The notes: generated by a model not told the origin, from the letters alone. A DNA stretch of 64,000 bases from Marasmius tenuissimus (GCA_029532415.1 JAQOTA010000052.1:558001-622000), one strand, 5' to 3'. Positions 44,788 to 57,159 are shown, counted from the first letter of the stretch. Numbers and translations: made by a program.

Positions 44788-45596
44788 ATGGGTTTCGCAC
44801 ACAACAACGGTACGGGCATCCTCAAATCGAATCGATGAATTTTTCTCTCAACTTTGAAAAACTTGAACTTGTTCAGTCCTTCATGCCAACCACTTCCGCA
44901 AGGACTGGCAGCGCCGTGTCAGGACGTGGTTCAACCAGCCAGGACGTAAACTCCGCCGCCGTAATGCTCGCCAGGCCAAAGCTGCCAAGCTCGGCGTCCG
45001 CCCTTTGACTCTCCTCCGCCCTGCTGTCCGTGGTCAGACTGTTCGATACAACCGCAAGCTTCGTGAGGGAAGGGGTTCACCTTGGCCGAGCTCAAGGAAG
45101 CCGGAATTGGCAGGAAAGAGGCACGGGGTGTTGGCATTGTTGTGGATCACCGGAGGAGGAACTTGAGTGAGGAGGGAAAGAAAGTCAACGTCGAGAGACT
45201 GAAGGCATACAAGGAGAAACTCGTCGTATTCCCGAGAAAGGCTGGCAAGCCCAAGAAGGGTGACTCTTCCGTACGTTTCAACCTTGGCTTGATCCAAGTT
45301 CGATCGTTCTGATAACCAATTTTTTTGTAGGCTGAGGACCTCAAAGCTTCTACCACCCGTCAAACCCTTCCTCTCCCCGAAGCATACCCCGCTGAGGCTC
45401 CCCGCAAAATCACCTCTGAGGAGCGCAACTTTGAGGCCTACAAAACCCTCCGTGTCTCTCGTGCCGACCAAAGATACGAAGGTGCTCGCAAGTTGCGGGC
45501 AGCCAAGGTGTGTCTAGATTTTAACTGCTCAGATACTTTATCTAGATACTCATTATTCCACAGAAAGAGGAAGAGGAAGCCGCAAAGAAGAAGTAA
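44788..45596 (+). CDS. rpl13: 60S ribosomal protein L13 (eL13), one-base frame break in exon 2
   Basis: Exons 44788-44809, 44877-45270, 45331-45507 and 45564-45596. The protein begins [19 protein letters not shown] and has the eL13 core: [79 protein letters not shown]. It ends EEEEAAKKK. At 45071-45080 the DNA reads AGGGGTTCAC, but the conserved [10 protein letters not shown] needs one more T (GGTTTCACC). As written, exon 2 frameshifts and stops early. Because eL13 is essential, a sequence error is the likeliest cause. With the base allowed for, the product is 208 residues, normal for the family. Confidence 0.93.
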
Positions 45597-47109
45597 TTGT
45601 ATACTCCTCCTTGTCCCTCTATCTCCGTGCCTATGTGTATGCTACACCAAAACCACCTCACGCCCCGATTATAAGCGTACCATATGCCTTCTCATGTCTT
45701 TCCCTATGTCGATCAATGTGAGGATTCCGCGCCATTTTGTATTTTTCCTACTTGCGGCGCTGAGGGGTTGCTCAAAACCTGGACTAGTGGGATGCCTCTA
45801 CTTTCACAATCGTAGTGGTCCGCGAGAACCTTTTAACATTGACGTCGTGGACGTTCCGTCGGAGATCACAAAGCCTAGCGCCAACTGAGCGCTAATGCCA
45901 AGTGTCAGCCACTTGCCACCGAGCGAGTGGTGTACAAGCTTGTAAAGACCCGTTCTTGAAGGACTTTTACCTCTTCACGAACTTGATCCGTACCACCCTC
46001 GATTTGCGCGCTTATTAGCTGACAGTCGCGGAACAAGCATCGAAAAACCTCATATGGTCGTGTTCGGATGTCTATCATTTGGTACCCTCGTCCATTTCAG
46101 GTGTTTTTCACCCCGGTGTCGAACTTGTCAGAAACCTGTCTGTCTGTCTGCAGAGTGGGGCGCCCGGGCTCCGAGAGCACTTACCCACTTTAAGAAGCCT
46201 CAGTCGTCGAACTTCACCAGCAATGGCTGGCAGCTACATATGTAACTTCTCCTTGGGAATTCCAGCATTGTTCGTGTCTCCGGCCTTTTACAAGTCCTGG
46301 CAGCAGTCGCCCCAAGCATCCTGATCAGTGGCCGATGGAAGGACCACAGAATTTCCAAGAGTACGTACCTTCGGCGTTTCAAATGCAACTTCTTTCCTGA
46401 GGCGACCATTTGATTTCCCGGATCTTCTCCGGCGGTTCAGTCCCAGTAGCGCAACACCAAGCAACGACGGCCGAGGCTACAACTCCTACAAGGTCTTATG
46501 AGAAGCCTGGAGCCTGGACTTTCAACGAATCAGTCCTAGTGCAGGGAAACTGAAGCTTCGATCGAATATTCAATAATACATACTCAAGCCAAAAACAAAA
46601 CCCAACGTATAGTACGTTTACATACAAACATATAAAGATGACAGCGGTTCTTCGTATAAGGATAATTCAACGACGAACAATAAAAAGCACAGATTGAAGT
46701 TCCAGCCAAAGGGTGTCAGATAAGTACTGAGTACTACGAGGATGGGGGGATATTGTAGTAGGGGGGTTGCAAGTGCTACAACGATCGATAATTGTCAACG
46801 CCAATAAGATTGATGTGGAGTAACCTGGGAGAGGGGACAGGGGATATCGTTGTGACACGTTGGTGTATTACCGTTGTAGTACAAAGTAGAGGTTTCATAG
46901 AAAGAAACGCAGGAGAGAGGAGAGGAGAGAACAAAGGTTAAGGAGCGTTAGGTAGATAGTTAGATCGTAGGAAAACAGAAAAAGAGGGTAGCAGGTGGGG
47001 AGGTATATGAAGCGAGAAAGGTTTGGGTAAAATCGTCTGGTAGAAACGCATAGTAGGTAGATAAAGTGTCGTTCTGTTGTAGGAGGTCGAGGAGGGTTAA
47101 TTTCGAAAT
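45597..47109. other. Intergenic region, 1.5 kb, between convergent genes
   Basis: Contains the 3' flanks of eL13 and Pal1. Frames at 45493-45888 and 46667-47113 are low-complexity and lack motifs. No tRNA, repeat or mobile element recognised. Confidence 0.4.
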
Positions 47110-48450
47110 TCAACGTTGGCCTCGAACTACCCGGCCAACTTTCTTCATAAGGCTCGTCTTGCGACCGAGACCGGCGCCCGGAGAAGTGCCGCTATTCCCG
47201 CCGTTTGTAGTATCAAAGTATCCATTGGGATTTTCTCTTGGTGCTTCTGGAAGATCCTTGTCTTTATTTGTGGTCGGGTCGATAAAAACATAAGGCTCCG
47301 TCAGTGGTGATTCAGAAGGAGGTGGCGATCTCGAATTACCAAATCTTCCTAGGAATGAGTTCTGTGACCTGTGTGTAGGGCGTTCACGCCCAGTTCGCTC
47401 TCCAGATGGGTTGGGGGAGGGAGGGTAGCCGGGGGATGATTGGGGGTCGTCATAATCGTTATTGACGGGCACGTTGGGTGCATCACGCATTTTCCGAATG
47501 CGTTGCATCAGAGATTTACTCCGCTTAGGGAAACCAGCAGAGCCGGGCGATGAACTGATGATGGGCTGGTCAACAGGAGGGGTGGTGGGGTCAGGTACGA
47601 AAATCGGTTGAGGCGGAGGGATTCCGTTGCGACGGGGAGCTCTGTTCACCCTTGTTGAAGGGTCATCGAGATATTCACGATAAACCTCGCGATGGTCCCT
47701 GTTGTCCTTGGAAGAGCGCTTAGAGGATTTCTGCGAGTCTTTTCCGTTGTAGATGGAGCTTGCCGGAGTTCCGCCACGGTGTCCGCCGCCAGCGGAAAAT
47801 TCTTCGAAAGGCTCTGGTTCGTGGATTCCCCAGGCTTCGGCAAGGACGTCGACTTTCCTCTTCGGTTGTTCGGTATAGGTCTCGGAAAAGCCATTGTAGG
47901 CAGCAGCATTGGGAGCTGGGTAAGGGCTGTCTCCAGAGTGGAGATCGACGAGTTGGTTGGGATCCTGACCCCAGGCCATCATGGGTGCTTTGTGCTGTTG
48001 GCGGTTTCTGGATGGTGCGCAAGCATCGAAAGGTCCGTCATGATGGAACACTAGGGAGAAAAGAAGGAGACCATCAGATTTCTGACGTTGGAAGATAGCG
48101 ATGATTGGGGCGTACTGGGTCCGACGCCCGAGAAGTCGAGACGGTCAATAACGTCTGCATGTTGCGAACCCTTCTTTTTCGAAGGCTTAGGAGGGACTTT
48201 GGGGGCAGAATCTTGGGATTGAGTGCGTCGTGCAGCTGGTGGGGAAGCCTTAGCGGGCGGAGGACTGGAAAATAGGTCAGAAATCGAGTTTGGACAGAAC
48301 CAGAGCGAAATGAACTTGCTTCTGAGTATTGCTTCTACTTATTCTAGAGCCTCTGACTTGAACAGTTTCTCTTACCGCCTGGGCGATATCTGTTTGGGAC
48401 ATGGTGGTTGATGACAGAGGAGGGTCGGCAAATGGGTTGGCTGAACTCAT
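47110..48450 (-). CDS. Pal1 family cell-morphology protein
   Basis: Start proposed at 48450 (MSSANPFADPPLSS), then a middle exon (SPPAARRTQS ... KKKGSQHADVIDRLDFSG) and a long last exon 47110-48051. The Pal1 signature FHHDGPFDACAPSRNR lies across the last splice (its Met codon is formed by joining A and TG), followed by KAPMMAW. The tail is disordered and basic, ending KKVGRVVRGQR. Pal1 proteins sit at the membrane near sites of polarised growth and endocytosis in yeasts. The acceptor of the second exon is uncertain: CGCTAAG keeps frame with the GTAAGA donor, whereas the stronger TTTCCAG does not. Confidence 0.85.
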
Positions 48451-48514
48451 CAGTTGGGCCTTGCTGCTGCATAGAATTGATTGTTCTCACGCCAAGTTGC
48501 CCCACTCTGCAAAC

Positions 48515-48574
48515 GTGACAGTTAGTCACTCTTATTGTCACAATATTCACCCCAAGAGTCACAGTTATTGTGAC
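48515..48574. promoter_or_regulatory. Cluster of GTGAC dyads in the Pal1 / desaturase promoter
   Basis: Three inverted repeats follow one another: GTGAC-5-GTCAC (48515-48529), ATTGTCACAAT (48534-48544) and GTCACA-5-TGTGAC (48558-48574). All share the core TGTCAC/GTGACA. They lie 15-75 bp before the desaturase start in a 138-bp divergent promoter. A dimeric transcription factor site is inferred; the factor is unknown. Confidence 0.5.
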
Positions 48575-48588
48575 ACTTTACGATCACC

Positions 48589-50361
48589 ATGAAACAGTCC
48601 CTCACAAGGGAGTTCGTCGTGGAACGCATCCTCCAAGGCCAGCACCTCATCGTCTACAACCGTCATGTCCTACGGATTCCCAAGTTCTGGCTTGATGCTC
48701 ACCCAGGCGGCTCCCTTGCTCTCCTTCATTTCGTGGGTAGAGACGCGACCTCAGAAATAGATGCATACCATTCCGACCAGACCCTTGAACTCGTCAACAA
48801 ATATTCTATTGGCATCCTAGGAGATGACAAGCCTTGGGAGCCCCTCTTGCCTCCAATTGCTGTGGGTTGGACTGTTGAGGATGGTAAATGGTCGAAGCAG
48901 GCAGCTACTTTCCATCCGGAGCCTTCACAAGTCTTCCTCGTCGCCCAGGACTCTCCTGCTCTCCGTCAGTCAGCCCCCACGCAATTCGACATCACACCAC
49001 CTCCTTCAACATTATCCTTACAACTTCAGCGCCACCATGATCTCGCCTATAAACGACTCCACAAACGTATTACAGACGCGGGTCTCTATAAGACACCATA
49101 CCTAACTGGTTACGGACCAGAATTCATTCGTTACTTCGCGCTCGGAGCCTTATCAATTGCAGCTTTCAGGCATAACTGGCTCATTTTGAGCGCGTTTGCA
49201 CTGGGACTTTTGTGGCATCAGCTTATGTTTTTCGCCCATGATCTGGGCCATATGGGTGTCACGCATAACTGGGTTCTGGATCGAATCATATCCATTACCG
49301 TCGCAGATTTCATTGGTGGTCTCAGCATAGGCTGGTGGGTGAATGTAAGTGAATCCTTGTCTCGGTTGATCTTTGTATTCTCAATGCATTTATCAGAATC
49401 ACAACATTCACCATCGTAAGTTCCTTCGTAGTTTATTACTATTCGTCGACTAATGAGTTCCCACTTCAGTCGTCACGAACCATCCCTCCCAGTATGTATC
49501 ATCACCACACCCAGTATCATCGACCAATCTAACTTAACTGCGTAGTGACCCCGATATTGAGCATCTGCCCTTCTTTGCCATTTCTCCACAGTTTTTCTCC
49601 AACCTATACTCCAGCTATTATGGACGCGTTCTGCCATTTGACGCCGGAGCCCGCTTTTTCATTTCCTTGCAACACAAGCTTTTTTACGTCGTGATGCTTT
49701 TCGCTAGATTCAACCTTTACCGCCTTTCCTACGTGCACCTGTTCAAGAAGGCGTTCGACACCAGGCGTTCCCGGGGTGGCAGATGGGCTTACCCGCTGGA
49801 ACTAGCCGGTGTCGCCTTTTTCTGGTACTGGTTTGGTTGGATTGTGCTCAGGGGTTGTGGTACCTGGCAGAAGGCCTTGATGTATGTCGTCGTCAGTCAC
49901 CTCACTACCAGTCCTCTGCACATTCAGGTGCGTATTCTGTGAAATTTAGAAAGGGTTAGTTCGCTCATATACCCATCCAGATCGTTCTGTCCCACTTCTC
50001 AATGTCGACCACCGATTTGGGGCCGACCGAATCATTCGCAAGTAGGCAAATGAGGACGACCAGCGACGTCATCTGCTCCGACACTGTTGCCTTCCTCCAC
50101 GGGGGCTTGCACTTGCAGGTTACTCACCACCTGTTCCCTCGTGTTCCGCGTCATAATCTGCGGAAGGCGAGTCAGATGGTGAAGGAGTTTGCTAAGGAGG
50201 AAGGACTGGTCTATGCCGAATTCGGATTTGTGGAGGGCAACCAAGATGTGTTGGGTGTCCTTAGGCAAGTTGCTGACCAGGTCAAGCTGGTTGCAACCGT
50301 TGCATCTGCGGAAGCTCGCGAGGCAGTGGACAAAAAGTTAGCACAGGCAGCTGCTAACTAA
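48589..50361 (+). CDS. Sphingolipid delta-8 desaturase (cytochrome b5 fusion)
   Basis: Five exons (48589-49344, 49397-49415, 49470-49491, 49546-49927, 49981-50361) give 519 residues. An N-terminal cytochrome b5 domain has the haem HPGG motif (LDAHPGGSLALLHF). The desaturase part has all three His boxes: HDLGH, HNIHH and QVTHH (HGGLHLQVTHHLFPR). The small exons 2 and 3 (19 and 22 nt) create NHNIHHLVTNHPSHDPDIEH. Membrane helices flank the boxes. A front-end desaturase with b5 and a Q in the third box is the hallmark of delta-8 sphingolipid enzymes, which act on the long-chain base in the ER for fungal glucosylceramides. A delta-6-type acyl substrate is less likely. Confidence 0.92.
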
Positions 50362-50489
50362 GTTTTGTGGAGGCTGGCATTGGCATTTGGGAGGGAGTTA
50401 GAGTTGCGACTAAAGGTTTATCTTACTACGTTAGATCATTCCCGGTTATCCAAAATACATTAAGGACACCTATCTAGACAATATGAATG
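50362..50489. other. Short gap between convergent genes
   Basis: 128 bp separate the desaturase and his7 stops. No hairpin or repeat noted. Confidence 0.35.
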
Positions 50490-52233
50490 TCACGCTACAT
50501 TGGTTCTGACGTTTACACTATTACTCTTTAAGCACTCCTTGACTTCGTCTATTCCCACCTCTTTGCGATGGAAGATGCCAGCCGCCAAAGCCGCTTCCAC
50601 CCCCGTCTCCTTGAACACATTCACGAAATGGTCGGCCTTGCCGGCCCCACTGCTCGCCACGATTGGTATCTTCACGCAGTTGCGCACGAGTCGTAACAAG
50701 TCTGAATCGAAGCCCAAACCGGTCCCATCCCGATCGATACTGTTGATCAAAAGCTCTCCAGCACCCAGAATCTCGACACCGCGAGCCAATTGGCAGGCAG
50801 AAAGCGATCTGGTCTCTCTACCACCGGAGGTAGTGCACGCATACCACCAGAACTTACCTCTCTCACTCTCGATCGGGGAATCCTTCTTGCCCTCGATAAG
50901 TTCATCCTTTCCAGGTCCATCGTAGGTGCTAGGGTCGTTAACATACACCCTCCTGGGGTCAATGGAGACGACGACGGCCTGACGACCGTATGCATGAGCG
51001 ATAGTCTCGATGGCGCTCGTTCCGTCTCCCTTTTGGGGATTGGACGAGGCAAGAAGTCTCTCGACCGCATAGACGGCTTCAGAACCCAAACTGACTTTGT
51101 CTGCCCCAGCACGGAAATATTCCGACGCAACTTCAAGAGCAGAGTGCTTCGTACCATCAGGATCGACGGTATCCTTGATTCCACCGCCAATGGTGAGGGG
51201 TACGAAAACGCACTCGGCAGCGGCGCGTACTACCGCAAGCATCGGTTGATCGAGAAGGGGGGAGTGGCGGAAAGAAGTGATGTTCAAGAGGCAGAGCTCG
51301 TCTGCACCAGAGGCGTAGTAGGTGGATGCAAGCGCCACAGGTTTTCCGAGATTACGAACCGCACCCGCCGTCTTGACTTGTCCACCTGCTGAAGGTGTCG
51401 CCTTTTCGCGGACATCGTATTGGTCGCCCTTTGTAACCACAAGGTCTCCTTCATCATTTGTACGAACGTCCATGCAAGCAATGATCCGTTTTGTGAGAGT
51501 CTCTGTGTCTTTTAAGATTGGCGGCGAACGAGTGGGGGACGAGGTGGATGGACGTCCTGACTTTGACGTCTGTAACCATCTGTCGATGAGCTCGAGTCCC
51601 TTGCCACCTGATTTCTCGGGATGGAATTGAGAGCCAAAGACATTCCCCCTTCGGACTGTGGAAATGAAGAGTTCGTTCCCGTATTGTGTCGTGGTGTTCG
51701 CCCACTTTGCTGCCTCCGAGTACTTTTCGGGGTCGTATTTCGCACAATACGAATGGACGAAGTAATAGTGGGTGGGGAGTTCCTGGGTATCAGGATTCAC
51801 GGGATCGGCAACGTTCCATCCCATGTGGGGGACTGCTTTGTCTGAGTCCTCAAACCGCTCGACTGGAGACGGTATGATGCCCAAACCAAGCGACGGGGAC
51901 TCGGCAGAGCTTTCGAATAGAACTTGCATACCGATACAAATGCCGAAGTAGGGCTTTCCGGACAGGATGTATTGCTTCAGAGGCTCGAAAAGACCTTTCG
52001 ATCTAAGATTTGCGACGGCAGTCTCGAACGCCCCCACGCCAGGAAATATGAGGCTCTGAGAACGGTAAATGTTATAGATCGGGGGTAGTTTGCGAGGAAG
52101 TACTTGGACTGACGGTAGCTTTTTCGAAATCCGAAGGATCTGAAATCCATTGGAAGGAATGTCCCAGCTTCTTGAGAGAATTCGCAAGGCTCTGAACGTT
52201 CCCTGCGCCATAATCGAGGAGGTAGAGACCCAT
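50490..52233 (-). CDS. his7: Imidazole glycerol phosphate synthase (HisH-HisF fusion)
   Basis: Two exons, 52114-52233 and 50490-52055, encode 561 residues. The glutaminase half starts MGLYLLDYGAGNVQSL, with the nucleophile Cys in YFGICIGMQVLF and the His/Glu pair in SQFHPEKSG. The cyclase half follows: RIIACMDVRTNDEGDLVVTK, GADELCLLNITSF, PLTIGGGIKDTVDPDG, AGADKVSLGSEAVY, LLINSIDRDGTGLGFD and PIVASSGAGK. Both active-site aspartates (MDVR and SIDRDGTG) are present. The enzyme makes imidazole glycerol phosphate and AICAR in histidine synthesis, in the cytosol. Removing the 58-nt intron is needed to link DFEKAT with SLIFPGVGAF. Confidence 0.97.
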
Positions 52234-52388
52234 GGTGGTCGAATGAGTCAAGGGAAGTCAAGGGAGTTGAGATGATGAATTGAGCGCTAAACGGAAAAAT
52301 TCGATCTTGATAGAATCTAATCTAATCGACGATGTGATTCTCGCGAATTTTTCAGGGTTCGTATTTAACCACAACCATTATAAAGGAC

Positions 52389-53880
52389 ATGAGTCAACAA
52401 CACTCCTCAGAGGTCCTCCCAAGCGACATGTCCAGTCCAATCTCAATCCGCCCAGCAGTTGCTGCCTCCGTCTCCCCCGTCAACTCTCCTGGTAGCCTTC
52501 ACGAACGGTTCGCTCGCCGTCAGGAGCACCTTGCCAATGCTTCCTCGGGCATTCGACAGCCCAAGGTCCTCCATCCCGTTGATAACGATGGCCTCAGAAT
52601 GCTGCTCCTCGAGAATATCAACCAGCTGGCCGTAGACGCGTTCAGAGCACAAGGATTCCATGTCGATCACCAAGCAAAAGCTATGTCAGAGGACGAGCTT
52701 GTCGAAAAAATTGGGACCTACCACGCCATTGGTATCAGAAGTAAAACCAAAATCACAGCACGAGTTCTGAAGGCTGCACCCAAGGTATGTCTCTGTCGCA
52801 ATCGTTTGAGGTCGGCCCTTCTAACTGCACCCCATCCAGCTCCTCGCGATCGGTTGTTTCTGCATTGGAACCAATCAAGTCGATCTGAAGGCCGCCTCCT
52901 CGGCTGGTATTCCCGTCTTCAATTCTCCCTTCTCCAACTCTCGCTCTGTCGCCGAGCTAGTAATGTCCGAGCTTGTCGTGCTTTCACGTCAATTGTTCGA
53001 ACGATGCCACGAGTTGCGCCACGGTACTTGGAACAAACAATCGAAGGGCTGCTGGGAGGTTCGCGGGAAGACCCTCGGTATTGTGGGATATGGACACATC
53101 GGTTCCCAGCTCTCCGTCCTCGCTGAGGCTTTCGGTATGCGCGTCCTGTTCCACGACGTCGTGACATTGATGCCGCTCGGAACGGCGCAACAGATGCCCT
53201 CTCTAGAGGCGCTCCTTGCTCAATCGGACTTTGTCACCCTACACGTCCCTGAACTCCCTGACACCATCAAGATGATCTCCAAGGAACAGTTTGCCCAAAT
53301 GAAGAAGGGTGCCTATCTGATCAACAACGCCCGAGGACGCGTCGTTGATATTCCAGCCCTCGTTGACGCCGTCAAGTCCGGTCACCTGGCTGGAGCTGCA
53401 CTCGACGTTTTCCCCGCTGAACCCGGTGCCAACGGTGCACCATTCGACGATCAGCTCAACTCGTGGGCGAGCACCCTACGTGCATTACCCAACGTTATCC
53501 TCACTCCACATATCGGTGGTTCTACTGAAGAGGCCCAGCGCATGATTGGTCAAGAGGTTTCCACGGCCTTGTCGCGCTACCTTGGTTATGGATCGACCTT
53601 GGGCGCCGTGAACTTCCCAGAAGTCGACCTCCGACAGATCACTGCCGAGGAAATCAACCGTGTTCGTGTTTGTCATGTGCACAAGAACCAGCCCGGTGTG
53701 CTCAGGCAGGTCAACGAGATTCTGTCGCCATACAACGTCGAAAAGCAGTACTCCGATTCGAAGGGAGACGTTGCATACCTCATGGCAGATATTGCGGATG
53801 TCAGCCCTGCCGATGTCAACAGACTCCAAGCTCTCATCAGCGATTCCCCAGCCAACATCATTACACGTTTGTTGGCGTAA
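52389..53880 (+). CDS. D-3-phosphoglycerate dehydrogenase
   Basis: Two exons, 52389-52784 and 52840-53880, give 478 residues. The NAD-binding fold has LGIVGYGHIGSQLSVLAEAF, and the substrate and catalytic region shows INNARGRVVDIPALVDA, LDVFPAEPG and ILTPHIGGSTEEAQ (Arg, Glu and His as in the family). A C-terminal ACT domain follows (HVHKNQPGVLRQVNEILS), which gives serine feedback in many relatives. It is the first enzyme of the phosphorylated serine pathway, like yeast SER3/SER33. The length is normal. An N-terminal Ser/Pro stretch of about 30 residues precedes the core. It is divergent from his7, 155 bp away. Confidence 0.96.
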
Positions 53881-54074
53881 AATCCCCCAGATGTTTCCAC
53901 TACATCTGTTACCATTCCCCATTCAACTGGCACATACTGTATAGACTACGTAGGAACAAATGTATTTTACAATAGTTGGCGAACATGTTGTACTCCTGAT
54001 CTGACTAAAACCAAACACGGAACGAATGCAAAGAAAACCACGATGAAGCATGTGTGAGGACGAAGGTCTCTGTT
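53881..54074. other. Short gap between convergent genes
   Basis: 3' flanks of the dehydrogenase and the recombinase. Nothing else recognised. Confidence 0.35.
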
Positions 54075-55395
54075 TCAAGCTTCCTCCTCAGGGTCTCCAA
54101 TCCCGCTGGCGAGAATGGCGAATTGTGTCTCCATTTCAGGCAAACATGGCGAGTCGTATATCTTGCACGAACGCGTGTTTCCTCGGGACTTCTTCAATTG
54201 TAATCTAGGGAAACGTTTGTTTTGAGAAATGATGATAGATGGATTACCACCGAATACATACCGAGTCGTGGATGCATGCGCCATGATATTTCCACCGATT
54301 GGCTTCTTCTCGTTTCCTGCATAGGGCCCCGCAGCCGCATCAGGATTAGACATGACCTGGTTGGTTACCACAACCGCGACACCAAACTGTGAAAATCATG
54401 TGGGAAACGACGCAGACCCCGATCTCCGAGATAATCGACGAACCTCATCAGCTAGTCGCTGCAGCGTACGCAGGAACTTGCCAAGATGATTTTGTCGCGA
54501 GGACAGTTCGCCACGACCACTAAAATCGGTACGGTACAGTGCAGTACACGAATCTACGATGAGAAGGCAGAATCTGTATTTGAGGTGAGTGTTACAATGC
54601 TGATGAGACGCATACATTGGCCCACCTAGATTCCGACATCAATGCACTGGCACTAGTGAGTAGAGAGTTCTGGTGGTCGGCATTGTACGCCCGTGCGTAG
54701 GCCACGTTGTCCAACACTTCCTCTCCATTCAATCCATATCGTTCCGCCACCGCCAGCAATCGAACGGGACGGAAGGTACCTTCAGTGTCAATGTAAAGAC
54801 ATTTCCCTTCCCCTCCTCCCATGCTCACTGGCAGTTGACAGGTTACAGCAAGAGTATGACAGATTTGAGATTTTCCTGTTCGAAATTCTCCAAAGAGCTC
54901 CGTGATGGCGCCGGTCTCGATACCGCCTACGTTTCAAGGAATCTGTAAGGAGCTGCCTTTCGTGTTAGCAAGCGGGAAGCTAGCTCACCTCCGAGAAGAG
55001 CATCTAGTTGTTTAGATCCTGTAGTGATGTGCACGAGCTCTGAACGACGTGCGTGGACTTCTGTAGCACTCTGAAACCCGAGAGGGACGATCTTCTGGGC
55101 TATTATTGAATATGAGAGCTTGTGTGAGCATAAATTCGCAAAAAACGTTGCATTATTGCGCACCTTCCGCCAGGATCTTATCCGCCTTCTGCTCCGAGAT
55201 ACCCTTGATCGTTATAAGGTTCTTCTTTGGAGTGAATGCGACCGATTCGACAGTGTTGAGGCCAGCGTCCGAGAGCTTCTTGATGTCATTGGGGTGTATA
55301 CCTGCCTCCTGGAGCTTGCTGACAAGGAGAGGACCTGCGAACTGATAGTCTTCTCCGTCCTGGGCCTGAGGATCTTGAGAGCCTTCTTGGGACAT
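54075..55395 (-). CDS. rad51: DNA recombinase Rad51
   Basis: Multi-exon gene with its start at 55395. The N-terminal helix-hairpin-helix region ([39 protein letters not shown]) leads to [20 protein letters not shown]. The ATPase core has Walker [44 protein letters not shown], Walker [22 protein letters not shown] and the tail [14 protein letters not shown] with [10 protein letters not shown]. The long N-domain and VSMGGGEGK fit Rad51 over Dmc1. The linker ARQMHLAKFLR typical of the family reads [11 protein letters not shown] here. Rad51 forms filaments on single-stranded DNA during homologous recombination in the nucleus. Confidence 0.95.
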
Positions 55396-55635
55396 GGTGG
55401 TCGGTGAGTAAGGCGGTGACTCGAGACAACGAGGCGTAACGCGAGAAGCGTGATGATCACGTGGTCGTTCCCCACTGTTTGCCGCTTCTGCCGCACGCGA
55501 TCGAGTTACAATGACATGACGATCAACCGAGTCACGTCCTTTGAGTTTGGGTTGAACCACTACTCCCACATCGACTGCAACTGTAAGTGGCCCGAACATT
55601 TGAGTAAAGGATCCAAGTTGCTCATCGACTTCAGT

Positions 55636-57159
55636 ATGATCATGTCCGAATCTCAATCCACAGACCGTGACTTCCCACCAATCTCGATACTTCCAAACGA
55701 GATCTTGCTACAAATATTCTCCTCGGGGATTGAGGATGAAATCGACGACATGGTGGACTGGCCTAGTCGCTTTCTGAATCATCCACCACTGGGTTTCCCT
55801 CTCGCTGTTTCCGGTGTCTGCCATTCGTGGAGGGCACTTGCACTCTCATCCCCTACTCTATGGACAACAGTCATTGCGTGCTCGGAGTACCAGTTTTATG
55901 GTCAGCTTTTCCTTGAGCGCTCGTATCCCCTCCAGATATCCCTACTCGTTATCGACCGCTTTCGACCCGCAGAAGCAGCCGCCATGACTATACCACATTT
56001 CTCCCGTGTACGGTCTTTATCGATCAGACCTTATTCGGGGGCAGAAGCCTTCTCGTATTCCAAAGCATTTTCCGAGTTATCGGCTCCCTGTCTAGAAGAG
56101 TTCAGCGTTGTCTTGCAGTCTCGTTCAGCATTGCCCGGACAGTACGATGGTATCAAATTCATTCGAGATACATCCGAACTGCGATCAGTGACTGTCAAAG
56201 GCATTTCATTCCCATTTGACCACTCCTCGCCGTGGCAAAACCTCACGTTCCTCAATGTGCGGGGCTTTTGCCCAACTTATACCCAGTTTTCCCAGTTGCT
56301 CCAAAGCGCCCCGCTTTTGGAAACCCTCTACCTCCCCACCTTTCGTTGGTCCCCAGATCTTGCAGTGAATGTTGGGAGGGCGCCGAAGATTGAGGCACCT
56401 GCTCTCAAGAACCTATGCCTTGGGCTTGGGGATGGACATGATGACACGCGGTGCGAGTGCCCGATATCATTACTGATCATGGGGAACCTGCGGTCTCTGA
56501 CTGTGGTTGGGAACAAGCATTCCATAATATCACGTCTGGCCCATCATTTCTCTGGAGAACATGCTGAGAACGAGTTTTCACAGCTGGCAACGGTCAGATT
56601 AGTGGACCTCGAGCTTATCTCACGGGATGCCATCTTCTTCCGCCGTTTGCAGAACGTTCGACGTCTGGAATTCGAGTCGGTTGGAGGAGACTTTTCGTCA
56701 AACCTTGTCCAGCGGTATCAGGTCGACTCTGAATTTTTGGTTCCATTGCCTCTTCTCGAAACGATTGCATTCCATTCGCTCGATGAAGCTCACATCCAGT
56801 GGCTAGACAAGCGCTCTGCTGCACAAACAACTCAATTGACAGTCGAACTTCCTGGTTCGCAGGAAGAGATTACATCTACAAAGACATCGTTCGAATGGAG
56901 GATCTCCGAGATGGACTGGCTGAAATTTCCACTCGATCGAGGAGATCCGGGGGATGATGGATGGTACGATGATGAAGAAGTTGACGACTGGGACCTCGAG
57001 GAAGATTTCGCCTATGACATCTGGGATATCGATACTTATGCCGGCTACGATCATGAAGAAGATTTCGAAGATTATGACTATGATGATGACGGTCCCTATA
57101 CTTTTGCGGACGTCGTAGGCTACGAGGATTCCGTTGAATTCGCCTCTGATTTTTGGTAA
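55636..57159 (+). CDS. F-box protein with acidic C-terminal tail
   Basis: A single long frame ends at 57159; I start it at Met 55636 because the F-box begins shortly after, although the frame is open from 55450. The F-box reads [19 protein letters not shown], then [24 protein letters not shown] in two parts, the usual Skp1-binding form in agaric F-box proteins. A leucine-rich region follows ([40 protein letters not shown]). The last 55 or so residues are highly acidic with aromatic residues ([19 protein letters not shown]). This family is large and varied in Agaricomycetes; the substrate is unknown. Confidence 0.85.
   Translation: MIMSESQSTDRDFPPISILPNEILLQIFSSGIEDEIDDMVDWPSRFLNHPPLGFPLAVSGVCHSWRALALSSPTLWTTVIACSEYQFYGQLFLERSYPLQISLLVIDRFRPAEAAAMTIPHFSRVRSLSIRPYSGAEAFSYSKAFSELSAPCLEEFSVVLQSRSALPGQYDGIKFIRDTSELRSVTVKGISFPFDHSSPWQNLTFLNVRGFCPTYTQFSQLLQSAPLLETLYLPTFRWSPDLAVNVGRAPKIEAPALKNLCLGLGDGHDDTRCECPISLLIMGNLRSLTVVGNKHSIISRLAHHFSGEHAENEFSQLATVRLVDLELISRDAIFFRRLQNVRRLEFESVGGDFSSNLVQRYQVDSEFLVPLPLLETIAFHSLDEAHIQWLDKRSAAQTTQLTVELPGSQEEITSTKTSFEWRISEMDWLKFPLDRGDPGDDGWYDDEEVDDWDLEEDFAYDIWDIDTYAGYDHEEDFEDYDYDDDGPYTFADVVGYEDSVEFASDFW

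Noticed and set aside
50790..51392. 200-codon plus-strand frame
   Set aside because: Antisense to the His7 cyclase domain, which is unmistakable.
55450..55635. N-terminal extension of the F-box protein
   Set aside because: The frame is open, but the segment overlaps the likely promoter and 5' region of rad51 and shows no conservation signal; a later Met next to the F-box is preferred.
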